From Microbacterium sp. MYb45 (GTDB taxonomy: Bacteria > Actinomycetota > Actinomycetes > Actinomycetales > Microbacteriaceae), in assembly GCF_002979655.1 (NCBI RefSeq), contig NZ_PCPG01000002.1:1-64000 (forward strand): a stretch of DNA of 64,000 bases, given 5' to 3'. Numbering within the stretch: position 1 is the first letter of the stretch; each line of letters opens with the position of its first letter. Shown piece by piece: positions 55,063 through 64,000 of this stretch. The notes under the pieces were generated by a model, which saw nothing but the letters and a program-made list of their open reading frames with translations, was not told the DNA's origin and made no database searches. The position numbers and the translations under genes were made by a program.

Positions 55063-56625
55063 TCACTCGCTCCTCTCTGCCGCGGCGTCGAGCCGCGCGG
55101 TAGTGGGTGCCGGAAGGTCGATGCCGAAGGTGGCGCCCTCGCCGAACACGCTGTCGACCCAGGCCGAACCGCCGTGTCCGTCGGTGATCGCCCGCACGAT
55201 CGCGAGTCCGAGCCCCGACCCGCGACGCGCACCGGTGCTGTCGCCACGGGCGAAGCGTTCGAAGATGCGCTCGGCATCCGCGGCGGCCACGCCGGGACCG
55301 GAGTCGCGCACCCACAACCGCAGCCGGCGCTCTGTCCCGTCGCCGTCGAAGCGCGAGCCGATGAGAATGCGGTCGCCCACCTCGGTGACCTGCACCGCGT
55401 TCGCCGCGAGCTGGAGCACCGCCTGCGTGACCCGCTGAGGATCGAGAGCCGCCGTACCCTCCGCCACCTCCATGAGCTGCCACCGACGATCGCCGAGGTT
55501 CTGTGCCTTGGCCTCGATGTCGAGGGTGAGGGCGGCGATGTCGCAGTTCGCGACCCGCACGAAGTCGGGCTGCTCCGCACGGGCGAGCACGAGGAGGTCG
55601 GTGACGATCCGACTCATCCGGTCGAGCTCGTCGCTCACGAGTCGCAGGGTCGCCGCGCGCTCCTCCGGATCTTCGCTGAGCAGCTCCAGCTGCCCGCGCA
55701 CGATCGTGATCGGGGTGCGCAGCTCATGCCCTGCGTCGTCGACGAACCGCTGCTGCGTGGCGTGCACGGCTTCGAGACGGTCGAGCATCTGGTTGAAGGT
55801 CGTGGCCACGGCGGCGATGTCGTCGGTCCCATCGACCGGCACTCGCGCGGTGAGATCGTGCTCGCCGATATCGCGGGCCACCCGGTAGACCTCACGCACG
55901 GGCGCGAGGATCTGGCCGGCCACGAGCCAGGCGACGCCGGAGCTGAGCAGGATGCCGATCAGCGCCACCCACGCGATAGTGGCGAAACCGGCATCGACCT
56001 GCGACCTGGCTTCCTGCGTGTACTGCACGATCAGGACCGCGCCGTCGCGATCACCGGTCGTGAAGTCCAGGCGGCCCCAACGCAACGGGCCCGCGTCCGG
56101 GGAGTCCATCGCACCGGAGGCCGCGGTCTCGCCGAGCAGCGCGGTCACGAGCTCCTCCCCGCCGGGCACGGCCGAGAGCGTGGAGGGATCCGTCGCCTCC
56201 ACACGGCCGTTCGCGACCGCGACCACCGCCCCGTCGACGGTGGCGATGACGACCTCGTCCTCGTGCACGGACTGTCGGTCGACGTACTCGCCGACCAGCT
56301 CCTCAGCCGTGGTGTGGCCGCTTGCCGCGGCATCCTCCGCGAATCGGGAGAACTCGGCGGCCTCCTGTTCGATCTCGGCGTTGGCCGACTGCTCCACCCC
56401 CGCAAGGAAGATGCTGCGGCCGATCATCCCGACGGCGAGGAGCGTGATGGCGGTGCTGAGGATGATCCACAGCGTGATCCGCCAGCGGGCGGGCAGGGTG
56501 CGCCGGCGCAGTGTGCGCAGCGGAGCACCGGAGGCGGCGTGCTCCTGCGGCACCACGCGTGTCTCCGAACGAGCCGGAACGACGGGCTCGCCGAGGTCGA
56601 GGGGCAGAGTGGGGGCGTCAGTCAT
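55063..56625 (-). CDS. membrane sensor histidine kinase
   Basis: 520 residues: a cytoplasmic lead, a first membrane helix (about 51-75), an extracytoplasmic sensing region of about 130 residues, a second helix near 205-230, HAMP (IGEHDLTARVPVDGTDDIAAV), the phospho-histidine in DDAGHELRTPITIVRGQ, and an ATPase domain with QLAANAVQVTEVGD (N box), DSGPGV and GSGLGLAIVRAI. The signal is unknown. It overlaps the upstream small gene by eight bases. Confidence 0.94.
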   Translation of the reverse strand: MTDAPTLPLDLGEPVVPARSETRVVPQEHAASGAPLRTLRRRTLPARWRITLWIILSTAITLLAVGMIGRSIFLAGVEQSANAEIEQEAAEFSRFAEDAAASGHTTAEELVGEYVDRQSVHEDEVVIATVDGAVVAVANGRVEATDPSTLSAVPGGEELVTALLGETAASGAMDSPDAGPLRWGRLDFTTGDRDGAVLIVQYTQEARSQVDAGFATIAWVALIGILLSSGVAWLVAGQILAPVREVYRVARDIGEHDLTARVPVDGTDDIAAVATTFNQMLDRLEAVHATQQRFVDDAGHELRTPITIVRGQLELLSEDPEERAATLRLVSDELDRMSRIVTDLLVLARAEQPDFVRVANCDIAALTLDIEAKAQNLGDRRWQLMEVAEGTAALDPQRVTQAVLQLAANAVQVTEVGDRILIGSRFDGDGTERRLRLWVRDSGPGVAAADAERIFERFARGDSTGARRGSGLGLAIVRAITDGHGGSAWVDSVFGEGATFGIDLPAPTTARLDAAAERSE

Positions 56626-56905
56626 CGTCGCCGCCGCCGCCGTCATAGTCATCGTCGTCACCGGCCGGTGGGGCCGGCGCGGGCGCAGGCGGCGGTGCGG
56701 GCGCCGGAGCAGGAACGACGGGAGCCGGTGCGGGCGCAGGTGCAGGTTTCTCACTCGGCACCGGCGTCGCGAGCTGCACCGACACCGGTTCGGACGGGAG
56801 CTGCGGCGAGGGCGGCATCTGTGCGAGCACCACACTCCCCACGGCGAAGGCGACCGGGATCGCGATCAGCGCTCCGGTGATGAGAAGGCGTCGGGGGGTG
56901 GTCAT
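56618..56905 (-). CDS. small Pro/Ala-rich exported protein, head of two-component operon
   Basis: 95 residues with an N-terminal signal anchor (RLLITGALIAIPVAFAVGSVVLA), a Pro-Ala repeat region of about 35 residues (APAPAPAPVVPAP and similar) and an acidic tail (DDDDYDGGGGDDD). It overlaps the kinase gene by eight bases. It may be a wall-spanning accessory sensor or a cation-binding tail; no family match is known to me. Start ATG 56905. Confidence 0.6.
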   Translation of the reverse strand: MTTPRRLLITGALIAIPVAFAVGSVVLAQMPPSPQLPSEPVSVQLATPVPSEKPAPAPAPAPVVPAPAPAPPPAPAPAPPAGDDDDYDGGGGDDD

Positions 56906-56945
56906 GACCCCATGATGCCCGTCGATCATGATGCCCACATGAGCC

Positions 56946-56969
56946 GTGGATGAAGATCCCTTCATCCAC
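56946..56969. repeat. 9-base inverted repeat between the TSUP gene and the sensor operon
   Basis: GTGGATGAA (56946-56954) and TTCATCCAC (56961-56969) flank GATCCC. It lies six bases past the TSUP stop and 41 bases before the small exported gene, so it could be a weak terminator or an operator for the response regulator. Confidence 0.55.
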
Positions 56970-56975
56970 GCTTTC

Positions 56976-57773
56976 TCAGCCGCGCTTGCGCCCGCGGACG
57001 GCCTTGATCGCCATCTGCACCGCGATCACGACGAGGTATGCCGCGAACAGCATGTTGCCCAGCGTCGGGTCGACGATGGTCGCCAGCCACGCTCCGAGCG
57101 CGGTCGTCGTACAGGCCGAGACGCCGATGAGGGCCGCCGCGAGCAGGTCGACGTTGCGGTTGCGGAGGTTGCCGACCGTGCCGGAGATCGCCGTCGGGAT
57201 CATCATCAGCAGCGAGGTGCCCTTGGCGACGAGGTCGCTCGTGCCGAAGGCCAGCATCAGCACCGGGACGACGATCACGCCGCCGCCGACGCCGATCAGC
57301 CCGGCGAGGATGCCCGTGCCGACGCCCACCCCGACGAGCGCGATGCCCGTCAGCCAGGAGAGTTCGAAGGCCGCATCACGCGAGGGGATCACCAGGAACA
57401 GGCTGACGATCACGACCACGAGGAACCCGACGAAGCCCCACCGCAGCGCGGTCTGCGAGATGCGCGGCAGCAGGCGGGTGCCGATCTGCGCACCCACCAC
57501 GGCACCCGCCGCCAGGATGATGGCGGGGATCCAGGCCACCGACCCGGTCGTGGCGTAGGAGATGACGCCGACGCCGGCCGTCGGCACGATCGCCGCGAGC
57601 GAGGTGCCCGCCGCGAGCCGTTGGTCGAAGTGCAGCAGGAGCACCAGCAGCGGGACGATGACCGTGCCGCCGCCGACGCCGAAGAGTCCGGAGAGGAGAC
57701 CGGCGAGAAGGCCGATCCCGATGAATGCTGCGTAGGCGCGAGGCCCTCGCGCGGGGGCCTGTACGTCACTCAC
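56976..57773 (-). CDS. TSUP (TauE/SafE) family permease
   Basis: 265 residues with eight membrane segments arranged as two halves, each starting with the glycine motif: GLLSGLFGVGGGTVIVPLLVLLL and GILAGLIGVGGGVIVVPVLML. TSUP proteins export or import sulfite, sulfonates or organic anions. It is the only gene in its apparent unit, 51 bases from the tctA end. Confidence 0.9.
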   Translation of the reverse strand: MSDVQAPARGPRAYAAFIGIGLLAGLLSGLFGVGGGTVIVPLLVLLLHFDQRLAAGTSLAAIVPTAGVGVISYATTGSVAWIPAIILAAGAVVGAQIGTRLLPRISQTALRWGFVGFLVVVIVSLFLVIPSRDAAFELSWLTGIALVGVGVGTGILAGLIGVGGGVIVVPVLMLAFGTSDLVAKGTSLLMMIPTAISGTVGNLRNRNVDLLAAALIGVSACTTTALGAWLATIVDPTLGNMLFAAYLVVIAVQMAIKAVRGRKRG

Positions 57774-57824
57774 CGGATCAGCCTACTCGCGGCCTCCTCC
57801 CCTCTCGAACCCACCGCCTCGGAC

Positions 57825-59372
57825 TCAGACCTCCGAGTCGGCCTTGATCGGCACCGCGATCGACTCGGTCAGCGCCTGCTCGTACCGGCGCTGCCGACGC
57901 CGAAGCCACAGCCCGCCGACGATGAGGAGTGCGAGCACCCCGTAGGCGATCGCCGCGAACGGCTGCAGGACCAGCGTGCTCAGATCCCCCTGGCTCAGCT
58001 GCAGCGCCTTGCGCAGCTGCTCCTCGGCCATCGGCCCCAGGATCATCCCGACCACCAGCGGCGCCACGGGGTAGCCGTACCGCCGCATGAAGTAGCCGAG
58101 GATGCCGACGACCAGCAGGATCACGATGTCGGTCGGCGAGCTGTGCAGCGCGTACGCCCCGAAGACCGCGAACAGCAGGATGCCCGCGTACAGGTACGGC
58201 CGCGGGATCTGCAGCAGCTTCACCCACATGCCCACGAGCGGCAGGTTGAGCACGATCAGGATGACGTTGCCGATGTACAGGCTCGCGATGAGAGCCCACA
58301 CCAGGTTCGACTGGCTCTCGAACAGCAGCGGACCCGGCTGGATGCCGTACGACTGGAACGCCGTGAGGATGATCGCCGCGGTGGCCGTCGTCGGAAGGCC
58401 GAGCGTGAGCAGCGGCACCAGCACACCCGCGGCGGCCGCGTTGTTCGCCGACTCGGGGCCCGCGACGCCCTCGATCGCACCGCGTCCGAACTCCTCGCGG
58501 TGCTTCGACAGCTTGCGCTCGGTCGCGTACGACAGGAACGTGGCGACATCCGCGCCGCCGGCCGGGATGGTGCCGATCGGGAAGCCGATCGCGGTTCCTC
58601 GCAACCAGGGTTTCCAAGAACGGCGCCAGTCGGCCTTGGTCATCCAGGAGCGCCATCCGCGGGTCACGGGGATCACATCGACGCCGCCGTGTCGCAGCCG
58701 CGCGGCGATGTAGAACGTCTCCCCGACCGCGAACAGACCGACGGCGACCAGGACGATGTCCACGCCGTCGGACAGCGCCGGGAGCCCGAGCGTGTAGCGC
58801 TGCTGCCCCGAGAGCCAGTCGGTGCCCACGAGCCCGAGGAACAAGCCGACCCCGAGCGAGAGCATGCCGCGCGAGATCGAGCTGCCGATCAGTGCGCCGA
58901 CCGTGATGAACGCGATCACGATGAGGGCCACGTAGTCCGCGGGACCGAGGTTCACCGCGAACCGCGCGAGCAGCGGCGCCAGCAGCGTCAGCCCGAGCGT
59001 CGCCAGGGTGCCGGCGATGAACGACCCGATGGCCGCGGTGGCGAGCGCGGCCGCGCCACGCCCCATCCTGGCCATCTTGTTGCCCTCGATCGCCGTGACT
59101 ATCGACGCCGACTCCCCTGGGGTGTTGAGGAGGATGCTCGTCGTCGAGCCGCCGTACATGCCGCCGTAGTAGATGCCGGCGAAGGTGATGAGCGCCGCGG
59201 CGGGATCGAGCGTGTAGGTGAGGGGCAGCAGCAGCGCCACCGTCATCGCGGGGCCGATGCCCGGCAGCACGCCGACCGCGGTGCCGACGAAGACGCCGAG
59301 GAAGGCGAATGCCAGGTACTGCGGCTGCAGCGCCGTCGCGAATCCCTCCAGGAGCAGGGTCCAGCTGTCCAT
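57825..59372 (-). CDS. tctA: tripartite tricarboxylate transporter large permease
   Basis: 515 residues with about 12 membrane helices. Signature segments are [42 protein letters not shown], the later [20 protein letters not shown] and [23 protein letters not shown]. It is the channel subunit of a TTT transporter. The ATG at 59372 overlaps the tctB stop as TGATG. Confidence 0.95.
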   Translation of the reverse strand: MDSWTLLLEGFATALQPQYLAFAFLGVFVGTAVGVLPGIGPAMTVALLLPLTYTLDPAAALITFAGIYYGGMYGGSTTSILLNTPGESASIVTAIEGNKMARMGRGAAALATAAIGSFIAGTLATLGLTLLAPLLARFAVNLGPADYVALIVIAFITVGALIGSSISRGMLSLGVGLFLGLVGTDWLSGQQRYTLGLPALSDGVDIVLVAVGLFAVGETFYIAARLRHGGVDVIPVTRGWRSWMTKADWRRSWKPWLRGTAIGFPIGTIPAGGADVATFLSYATERKLSKHREEFGRGAIEGVAGPESANNAAAAGVLVPLLTLGLPTTATAAIILTAFQSYGIQPGPLLFESQSNLVWALIASLYIGNVILIVLNLPLVGMWVKLLQIPRPYLYAGILLFAVFGAYALHSSPTDIVILLVVGILGYFMRRYGYPVAPLVVGMILGPMAEEQLRKALQLSQGDLSTLVLQPFAAIAYGVLALLIVGGLWLRRRQRRYEQALTESIAVPIKADSEV

Positions 59373-59941
59373 CAGAACATCCTTCCGAGCCAGCCGAGAG
59401 CAGGACCCCACGGCAGCGACAGTCCGAGCAGACCGCCGAAGACGATCTGGATCACGAGGGCCACGGCGATGCCGATGAGGAACGCCATCCACCACCGCTT
59501 GGCGGCCAGCGACCACGCGACTCCGCCGAACAGCAGGGCGGCCGCGGGGGCCCATCCCAGCGGCTCGATCAGGAGCAGGTGCGCGACGACGAGTCCCGCG
59601 AGCTTGGCGAGGGTGACCCAGTCGGTCGGGAGGCTCTGATCGATGTCTTCCGCCTCCTCGGCCCCGCCGCGTTCCCCGCGCAGCACGCCGATGAGGACGG
59701 CGACCGCGGAGGCGAGCAGGATGACCGAGACGAAGATCGGGAAGACCGTGGGACCTGCCTTCATGCCGACGGGGACGTGGATCAGGAAGATGCCGACCAC
59801 GGCGAAGACGCCGAGGGCGACCATGATGCCGGCGAACACGAGCTCGCCGAGGGGGACGGAGGGAGCACGGCGTGCGAGCCGGCCGTCATGGCCGTCTCGC
59901 ACGCCCCGCTCCTCGGTCCCCGACGATGCGGGGACCGTCAT
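59372..59941 (-). CDS. tctB: tripartite tricarboxylate transporter small permease
   Basis: 189 residues with a 35-residue hydrophilic N-terminus and four membrane helices, as Tct[20 protein letters not shown] and [23 protein letters not shown] are typical. It starts one base past the tctC stop. A hairpin (59915-59921 with 59930-59936) covers its first codons. Confidence 0.9.
   Translation of the reverse strand: MTVPASSGTEERGVRDGHDGRLARRAPSVPLGELVFAGIMVALGVFAVVGIFLIHVPVGMKAGPTVFPIFVSVILLASAVAVLIGVLRGERGGAEEAEDIDQSLPTDWVTLAKLAGLVVAHLLLIEPLGWAPAAALLFGGVAWSLAAKRWWMAFLIGIAVALVIQIVFGGLLGLSLPWGPALGWLGRMF
59915..59936 (-). promoter_or_regulatory. hairpin over the first tctB codons
   Basis: GGTCCCC and GGGGACC, with an eight-base loop, begin about six bases inside tctB. 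It could lower tctB/tctA translation relative to the binding protein, as transporters often need more of the latter. Confidence 0.4.
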
Positions 59942-59942
59942 G

Positions 59943-60962
59943 TCACTGCACCAGCCCGATGTTCTTCAGAGTCGCGGTGACCTCTTCGATGTCCCCGGTG
60001 AGGAAGTCGTCGAACTCCGCGCCGACCAGGAACGCATCGGCCCAGCCCTTGGTCTCCAACTGATCGGTCCAGGCTTCGGACTCGTGCAACTCGGTGATCA
60101 CACGCACCAGCTCGTCCTTCTCCCCGTCCGAGATGCCCCCGGGCGCGATCACGCCGCGCCAGTTGGTGAGCACCACGTCGTAGCCCTCCTCGGTGATGGT
60201 CGGCACGTCCGGAAGCTGGGGGACCGGCTCCTCGCTCGAGACCGCCAGCGCACGAAGGTCGCCGCTCTCGACGTGCTGGGCGAACTCGCCGACGCCGGAG
60301 ATGCCCGCAGCGACCTTGCCGCCGATGAGCAGCGGAACCGCCTCTCCACCGCCGGAATTCGGGGTGTAGTTCAGCTTCTCCGCGATCTCCGCACCGTCGA
60401 GGCCCGCCTCCTCGAGCATCAGCCCGGCGAGGATGTGATCGGCCCCTCCCGCCGAGCCGCCCGTGATCGTGACCGACTGCCCGTTGTCGGCGATGTCCTC
60501 CACCAGATCCTCGAGGGTGTCGTACTTCGAATCGGCCGGGACGACCACGACGAGCGGCTCATCCGTGAGGCGGGCGATCGGCGTCGTGTCCTCGATCCGC
60601 ACCGCCGAGGCGTTCGTCTCGACGGCGCCGACCATCACGAGTCCCATGACCATGAGGGTGTTCGGGTCCTTCTCGTTCGCGAGCTGCGCCAGGCCGACGG
60701 TTCCGCCGGCGCCGCCGACGTTGGTCACGGGCGCCGAGCCGACGATGTCCTCCTCGGTGAGCACCTGCGACAGGGCACGGCCGGTCTGGTCCCACCCTCC
60801 GCCGGGGTCCGCGGGGACGACGATCGAGACGTCGGTGACGGCGGCGACCTCGGTCTCACCGCCGCCGCCGTCGTTCGCCGCGCTGCCTCCGGCGCACGAG
60901 GTGAGGGTGAATGCGGCCACTGCCGCGAGTGCGGTCAGGGTGGCGATGCGTGCGTTCTTCAT
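59943..60962 (-). CDS. tctC: tripartite tricarboxylate transporter binding lipoprotein
   Basis: 339 residues with a lipobox (TLTSCAGG, Cys about 23). The mature protein is TctC/Bug-like: [39 protein letters not shown] and, later, [28 protein letters not shown]. It captures a tricarboxylate or other organic anion and hands it to TctAB. Divergent from the sensor-regulator fusion gene. Confidence 0.93.
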   Translation of the reverse strand: MKNARIATLTALAAVAAFTLTSCAGGSAANDGGGGETEVAAVTDVSIVVPADPGGGWDQTGRALSQVLTEEDIVGSAPVTNVGGAGGTVGLAQLANEKDPNTLMVMGLVMVGAVETNASAVRIEDTTPIARLTDEPLVVVVPADSKYDTLEDLVEDIADNGQSVTITGGSAGGADHILAGLMLEEAGLDGAEIAEKLNYTPNSGGGEAVPLLIGGKVAAGISGVGEFAQHVESGDLRALAVSSEEPVPQLPDVPTITEEGYDVVLTNWRGVIAPGGISDGEKDELVRVITELHESEAWTDQLETKGWADAFLVGAEFDDFLTGDIEEVTATLKNIGLVQ

Positions 60963-61137
60963 GTGCGCTCCTCCTTGAGCGTTCGTGCTGCTGTCCGTCC
61001 ACCCTGTGAGGACGGATGGCCGCGCTCAAGCTTCGGAAACCATTGGTCGGAGTTTCGGAACTATTGGTCGGAGACGGCGCCGTCCCCCGCTCGCGGGGTC
61101 CTCGCGCAGGCGCCACAATGATCAGGTGGCCTCGAAG

Positions 61138-62346
61138 ATGACGCTCCGCGTGCAGCTGCTCCTGCTCCAGGCGCTGATCGTGTTCCTGGTGACCCTCGCG
61201 ACCGGGATCGTGGCCGGAGCGTTCCAGGAGCAGGCTCTTCGCGAGGCCTACAAGGACCGGATGCAGGCCGTGGCCCAGTCGGTGGCCGCACTGCCGACCG
61301 TCCTCGACGCCTTCGACGATGCGGAGCCCTCGACCACCATCCAGCCGATCGCCGAGGTCATCCGCGAGGCATCAGACCTCGCGTACGTCGTCGTGGCCGA
61401 CGAGGACGGCATCCGCTACTCGCACCCGAATCCGGAGCGCATCGGGGAGAAGGTGTCCACCGACCCCTCGATCCCCCTCTCCGGCGAGGTCTACGTGGGC
61501 ACGCAGACCGGAACACTCGGCACGTCCTGGCGGGTCAAGGTGCCGATCCGGGACGACGACGGCACCGTCATCGGCACCGCGTCGGTCGGGATCCTCGAAT
61601 CGGAGCTCAACGAGGAGTTCACCGCGAACCTGGTCTGGCTGATCTCGGCGATGCTCGCGGCCGCGGTGTTCGGCGTGTTCGGTTCGGCATGGGTGACGTC
61701 GATCATCCGCCGTCGGATCTACGGGCTCGAGCCCCATCAGATCGCCGCGCTCGTGAAGAACCAGGAGACCACGCTGCACGGCCTCAGCGAAGGCGTGGTC
61801 ACGGTCGACGGAACAGGACGGATCACGCTGGTCAACGACGCGGCCGCACGCTTCCTCGGCCGGGACGCCGCCGACCTCGACGGGGCTCCGGCCGCGGAGG
61901 TGCTCGGGGACGAGCTGACGACGGTGCTCCGCGAGGGCGAGGCGGCCGGGCGGCCCGTGATCGTCGGCTCGCACGTGCTCGTCGCCCGGAGCACCGGCAG
62001 CGACGCGGACGGCGGCGAGATCGGGGCGACTCTGCTGCTCCGGGATCACACGGAGCTCCACGACGTCGTCCGCCGCGTCGAGGCCGCGGATGCGATCATC
62101 GCGTTCCGTCAGCGCTTCGGCGTTCCCAAGGGGCTCAGCGCCGAGACGCTCGATCGCGTGGTCGCGGCACTTGCGGCCCGCCCCGATGCCTCGGCGACCG
62201 AGATCGGGGATGACCTCGACATCTCCCGGGTCAGCGCGCGACGCTACCTCGAGCACCTCGCGAGCGCCGGTCGAGCGATCCGCACGCTCGACTATTCGAC
62301 GAAGGGTCGGCCGAGCACGCGGTACCGGCTGCACGGCGCGGTCTGA
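61138..62346 (+). CDS. membrane CitA-like sensor fused to CitB-like DNA-binding domain
   Basis: 402 residues from ATG 61138 (AGGTGG eight bases before; GTG 61126 also possible). Order: membrane helix 1 (about 5-25), a CitA/DcuS-type extracytoplasmic PAS with YVVVADEDGIRYSHPNPERIGEK and GTASVGI, helix 2 (about 160-180), a cytoplasmic PAS with LSEGVVTVDGTGRITLVNDAA, and then LRDHTELHDVV, where CitA/DcuS would go on to its kinase. Instead it runs directly into FGVPKGLSAETLDRVVAAL and SRVSARRYLEHL ... KGRPSTRYRL, the C-terminal HTH of CitB/DcuR regulators. Histidine box, ATPase and receiver are all absent. It is divergent from tctCBA and presumably regulates it directly from the membrane. Confidence 0.8.
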   Translation: MTLRVQLLLLQALIVFLVTLATGIVAGAFQEQALREAYKDRMQAVAQSVAALPTVLDAFDDAEPSTTIQPIAEVIREASDLAYVVVADEDGIRYSHPNPERIGEKVSTDPSIPLSGEVYVGTQTGTLGTSWRVKVPIRDDDGTVIGTASVGILESELNEEFTANLVWLISAMLAAAVFGVFGSAWVTSIIRRRIYGLEPHQIAALVKNQETTLHGLSEGVVTVDGTGRITLVNDAAARFLGRDAADLDGAPAAEVLGDELTTVLREGEAAGRPVIVGSHVLVARSTGSDADGGEIGATLLLRDHTELHDVVRRVEAADAIIAFRQRFGVPKGLSAETLDRVVAALAARPDASATEIGDDLDISRVSARRYLEHLASAGRAIRTLDYSTKGRPSTRYRLHGAV

Positions 62347-62437
62347 CCTCTTCCGGGCCCTGGGACTCGGTGCCGTTGTGTGCGACACTGGATCGCATTC
62401 GACGACGACGTCGGCATCCCGGATCGAAGGAGATCTC

Positions 62438-64000
62438 ATGGTTCGCAGCGCCTACCCCGATGTGGAGATCCCCGAGGTCTCCATCCACGAGTTCCTCTTC
62501 GGCGGGCTCGACGAGACCGAGCTCGACTCGATCGCGCTCATCGACGGAGTGAGCGGCGCGACGACCAGCTACCGGCAGCTCGTCGGACAGATCGACCTCT
62601 TCGCGGGAGCCCTCGCCGCCCGAGGGGTGGGTGTGGGGACCACGGTCGGGGTGCTGTGCCCGAACATCCCCGCGTTCGCGACGGTGTTCCACGGCATCCT
62701 CCGGGCGGGGGCGACGGCGACGACCATCAACTCCCTCTACACGGCGGAGGAGATCGCGAATCAGCTCGCCGATGCGGGGGCGACGTGGCTCGTGACCGTC
62801 TCACCACTGCTCCCCGGGGCTCTGGCGGCCGCGGAGAAGCTCGGCCTCTCGGCCGATCACGTGATCGTCCTCGACGGAGTGGAGGGCCATCCCTCGCTGC
62901 CGGCGCTGCTGGGCGAAGGGCATCACGCCCCCGAGGTGTCGTTCGATCCGGCGACGCACCTCGCCGTCCTGCCCTACTCCTCCGGCACGACCGGGCGACC
63001 CAAGGGCGTGATGCTCACGCATCGGAACCTCGTGGCCAACGTGTCGCAGTGCCGGCCCGTTCTCGGTGTCACGGCGAGCGATCGGCTCCTCGCCGTGCTC
63101 CCTTTCTTCCACATCTACGGGATGACCGTGCTGCTGAACTTCGCGCTCCGCCAGCGCGCCGGACTCGTCACGATGCCGAAGTTCGATCTGCCCGAGTTCC
63201 TCCGCATCATCGCGGAGCACCGCACGACCTGGGTGTTCGTCGCGCCCCCGATCGCCGTCGCACTGGCCAAGCATCCGATCGTCGACCAGTACGATCTCTC
63301 GCCGGTGAAGGTGGTCTTCTCCGGCGCCGCTCCCCTCGACGGCGCGCTGGCGTCGGCGGTGGCGAGCCGGCTCGACTGCATCGTCACCCAGGGGTATGGG
63401 ATGACCGAGACCAGCCCCGCCGTGAACCTCACCTCCGAGACGCGCGACGACATCGACCGCTCCGCCATCGGCCCACTCGTGCCCAACACCGAGGCACGAC
63501 TGGTCGATCCGGAATCGGGCGAGGACGTGCCGGTGCCCGCCGAGGGCGCCAGCGAGCCGGGAGAGCTGTGGGTGCGCGGGCCGCAGGTCATGGTCGGATA
63601 CCTCAATCGCCCCGATGCCACCGCCGAGATGCTCGACGCCGACGGCTGGCTGCACACCGGCGATGTCGCGACCGTCACCCACGACGGCATCTATCGCATC
63701 GTCGACCGGCTCAAGGAGCTCATCAAGTACAAGGGGTACCAGGTCGCCCCCGCCGTGCTGGAGGCGGTGCTGCTCGAACACCCCGCCATCGCCGACGCCG
63801 CCGTGATCGGCGCCCTCGACGAAGACGGCCAGGAGGTGCCGAAGGCGTTCGTGGTGCGGCAACCGGATACTGACCTCGACGCGGATGCGGTCATGGCGCA
63901 CGTCGCCGCCCATGTCGCCCCGCACGAGAAGGTGCGACAGGTCGAATTCATCGAGGTGATCCCGAAGTCGAGCTCCGGGAAGATCCTCCGCAAGGATCTG
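62438..64000 (+). CDS. acyl-CoA ligase, 4-coumarate/fatty acid-CoA type (runs off window)
   Basis: The open frame from ATG 62438 (GAAGGAGATCTC just before it) continues to the window edge, 521 codons without a stop. AMP-binding motifs are clear: YSSGTTGRPKGVMLTHRNL, FFHIYGMTV, QGYGMTETSP, GWLHTGD, VDRLKELIKYKGYQVAPA and KSSSGKILRKDL with the catalytic Lys. Only a few C-terminal residues should be missing. It activates a carboxylic acid, most like 4-coumarate-CoA ligase or a medium/long-chain acid. It follows the regulator gene and may act on the acid imported by TctCBA. Confidence 0.92.
   Translation, partial: MVRSAYPDVEIPEVSIHEFLFGGLDETELDSIALIDGVSGATTSYRQLVGQIDLFAGALAARGVGVGTTVGVLCPNIPAFATVFHGILRAGATATTINSLYTAEEIANQLADAGATWLVTVSPLLPGALAAAEKLGLSADHVIVLDGVEGHPSLPALLGEGHHAPEVSFDPATHLAVLPYSSGTTGRPKGVMLTHRNLVANVSQCRPVLGVTASDRLLAVLPFFHIYGMTVLLNFALRQRAGLVTMPKFDLPEFLRIIAEHRTTWVFVAPPIAVALAKHPIVDQYDLSPVKVVFSGAAPLDGALASAVASRLDCIVTQGYGMTETSPAVNLTSETRDDIDRSAIGPLVPNTEARLVDPESGEDVPVPAEGASEPGELWVRGPQVMVGYLNRPDATAEMLDADGWLHTGDVATVTHDGIYRIVDRLKELIKYKGYQVAPAVLEAVLLEHPAIADAAVIGALDEDGQEVPKAFVVRQPDTDLDADAVMAHVAAHVAPHEKVRQVEFIEVIPKSSSGKILRKDL

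Overview
The window is GC-rich, densely coding actinobacterial chromosome. SipW/LAxTG-type secretion genes, the rplK-rplA-nusG-secE-tRNA-Trp block, a DevS/DevR-like pair, RamB-type control of the glyoxylate shunt, a LysG/LysE exporter pair and MaoC hydratases next to murB all fit Microbacteriaceae, most likely Microbacterium; this is an inference from gene content and style, not a search. I see no insertion sequence, integrase, CRISPR array or rRNA operon. Almost all the DNA is accounted for; the only gene-free stretch longer than 300 bases is about 27642-28084.

Layout. 1-3720: a lone YqaJ-like nuclease gene, then a five-gene leftward operon encoding a SipW-type signal peptidase, two TasA/camelysin-like substrates, an LAxTG-anchored protein and one further exported protein. 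3891-6205: a drug-efflux MFS pump with its MarR regulator and two palindromic operators on the promoter. 6144-8179: lysG/lysE and a DUF1801 gene. 8263-11146: rplA, rplK, nusG, secE, tRNA-Trp (leftward). 11342-15987: an Hsp90-like ATPase coupled to a large TPR-like protein. 15996-17720: poxB. 17896-27641: a putrescine-to-succinate block (amine oxidase, universal stress protein, permease, gabD, a second aldehyde dehydrogenase, gabT) with a divergent PucR-type regulator. 28085-31227: a NarL-type response regulator divergent from a double-GAF histidine kinase, then a small secreted protein.

31322-38073 looks like one regulon for uptake and flavin-dependent oxidation of an unknown organic compound: flavin reductase, stand-alone flavokinase, PadR regulator, PfkB sugar kinase, an NtaA/SnaA-type monooxygenase and an SsuABC/THI5-like ABC transporter. 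The same 7-2-7 palindrome lies in front of the flavin reductase/PadR divergon and in front of the ABC transporter. 38186-42876 is ramB, aceA, aceB. 42971-48918 holds a hypothetical gene, an aldo/keto reductase with a MocR-type regulator, an Lrp regulator with alanine dehydrogenase, and an aspartate-type aminotransferase. 48986-52707 holds a VOC protein, murB, two MaoC hydratases and glycerate kinase. 52825-56905 is an exported small protein, sensor kinase, response regulator and SLC13 permease operon. 56976-62346 holds a TSUP permease and tctCBA with a divergent regulator that appears to fuse a CitA/DcuS-type sensor directly to a CitB/DcuR-type DNA-binding domain. The window ends inside an acyl-CoA ligase gene.

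The strongest leads are the CitA-CitB fusion without kinase or receiver, the shared PadR-type operator, the Hsp90-like/TPR pair, and the SipW operon.
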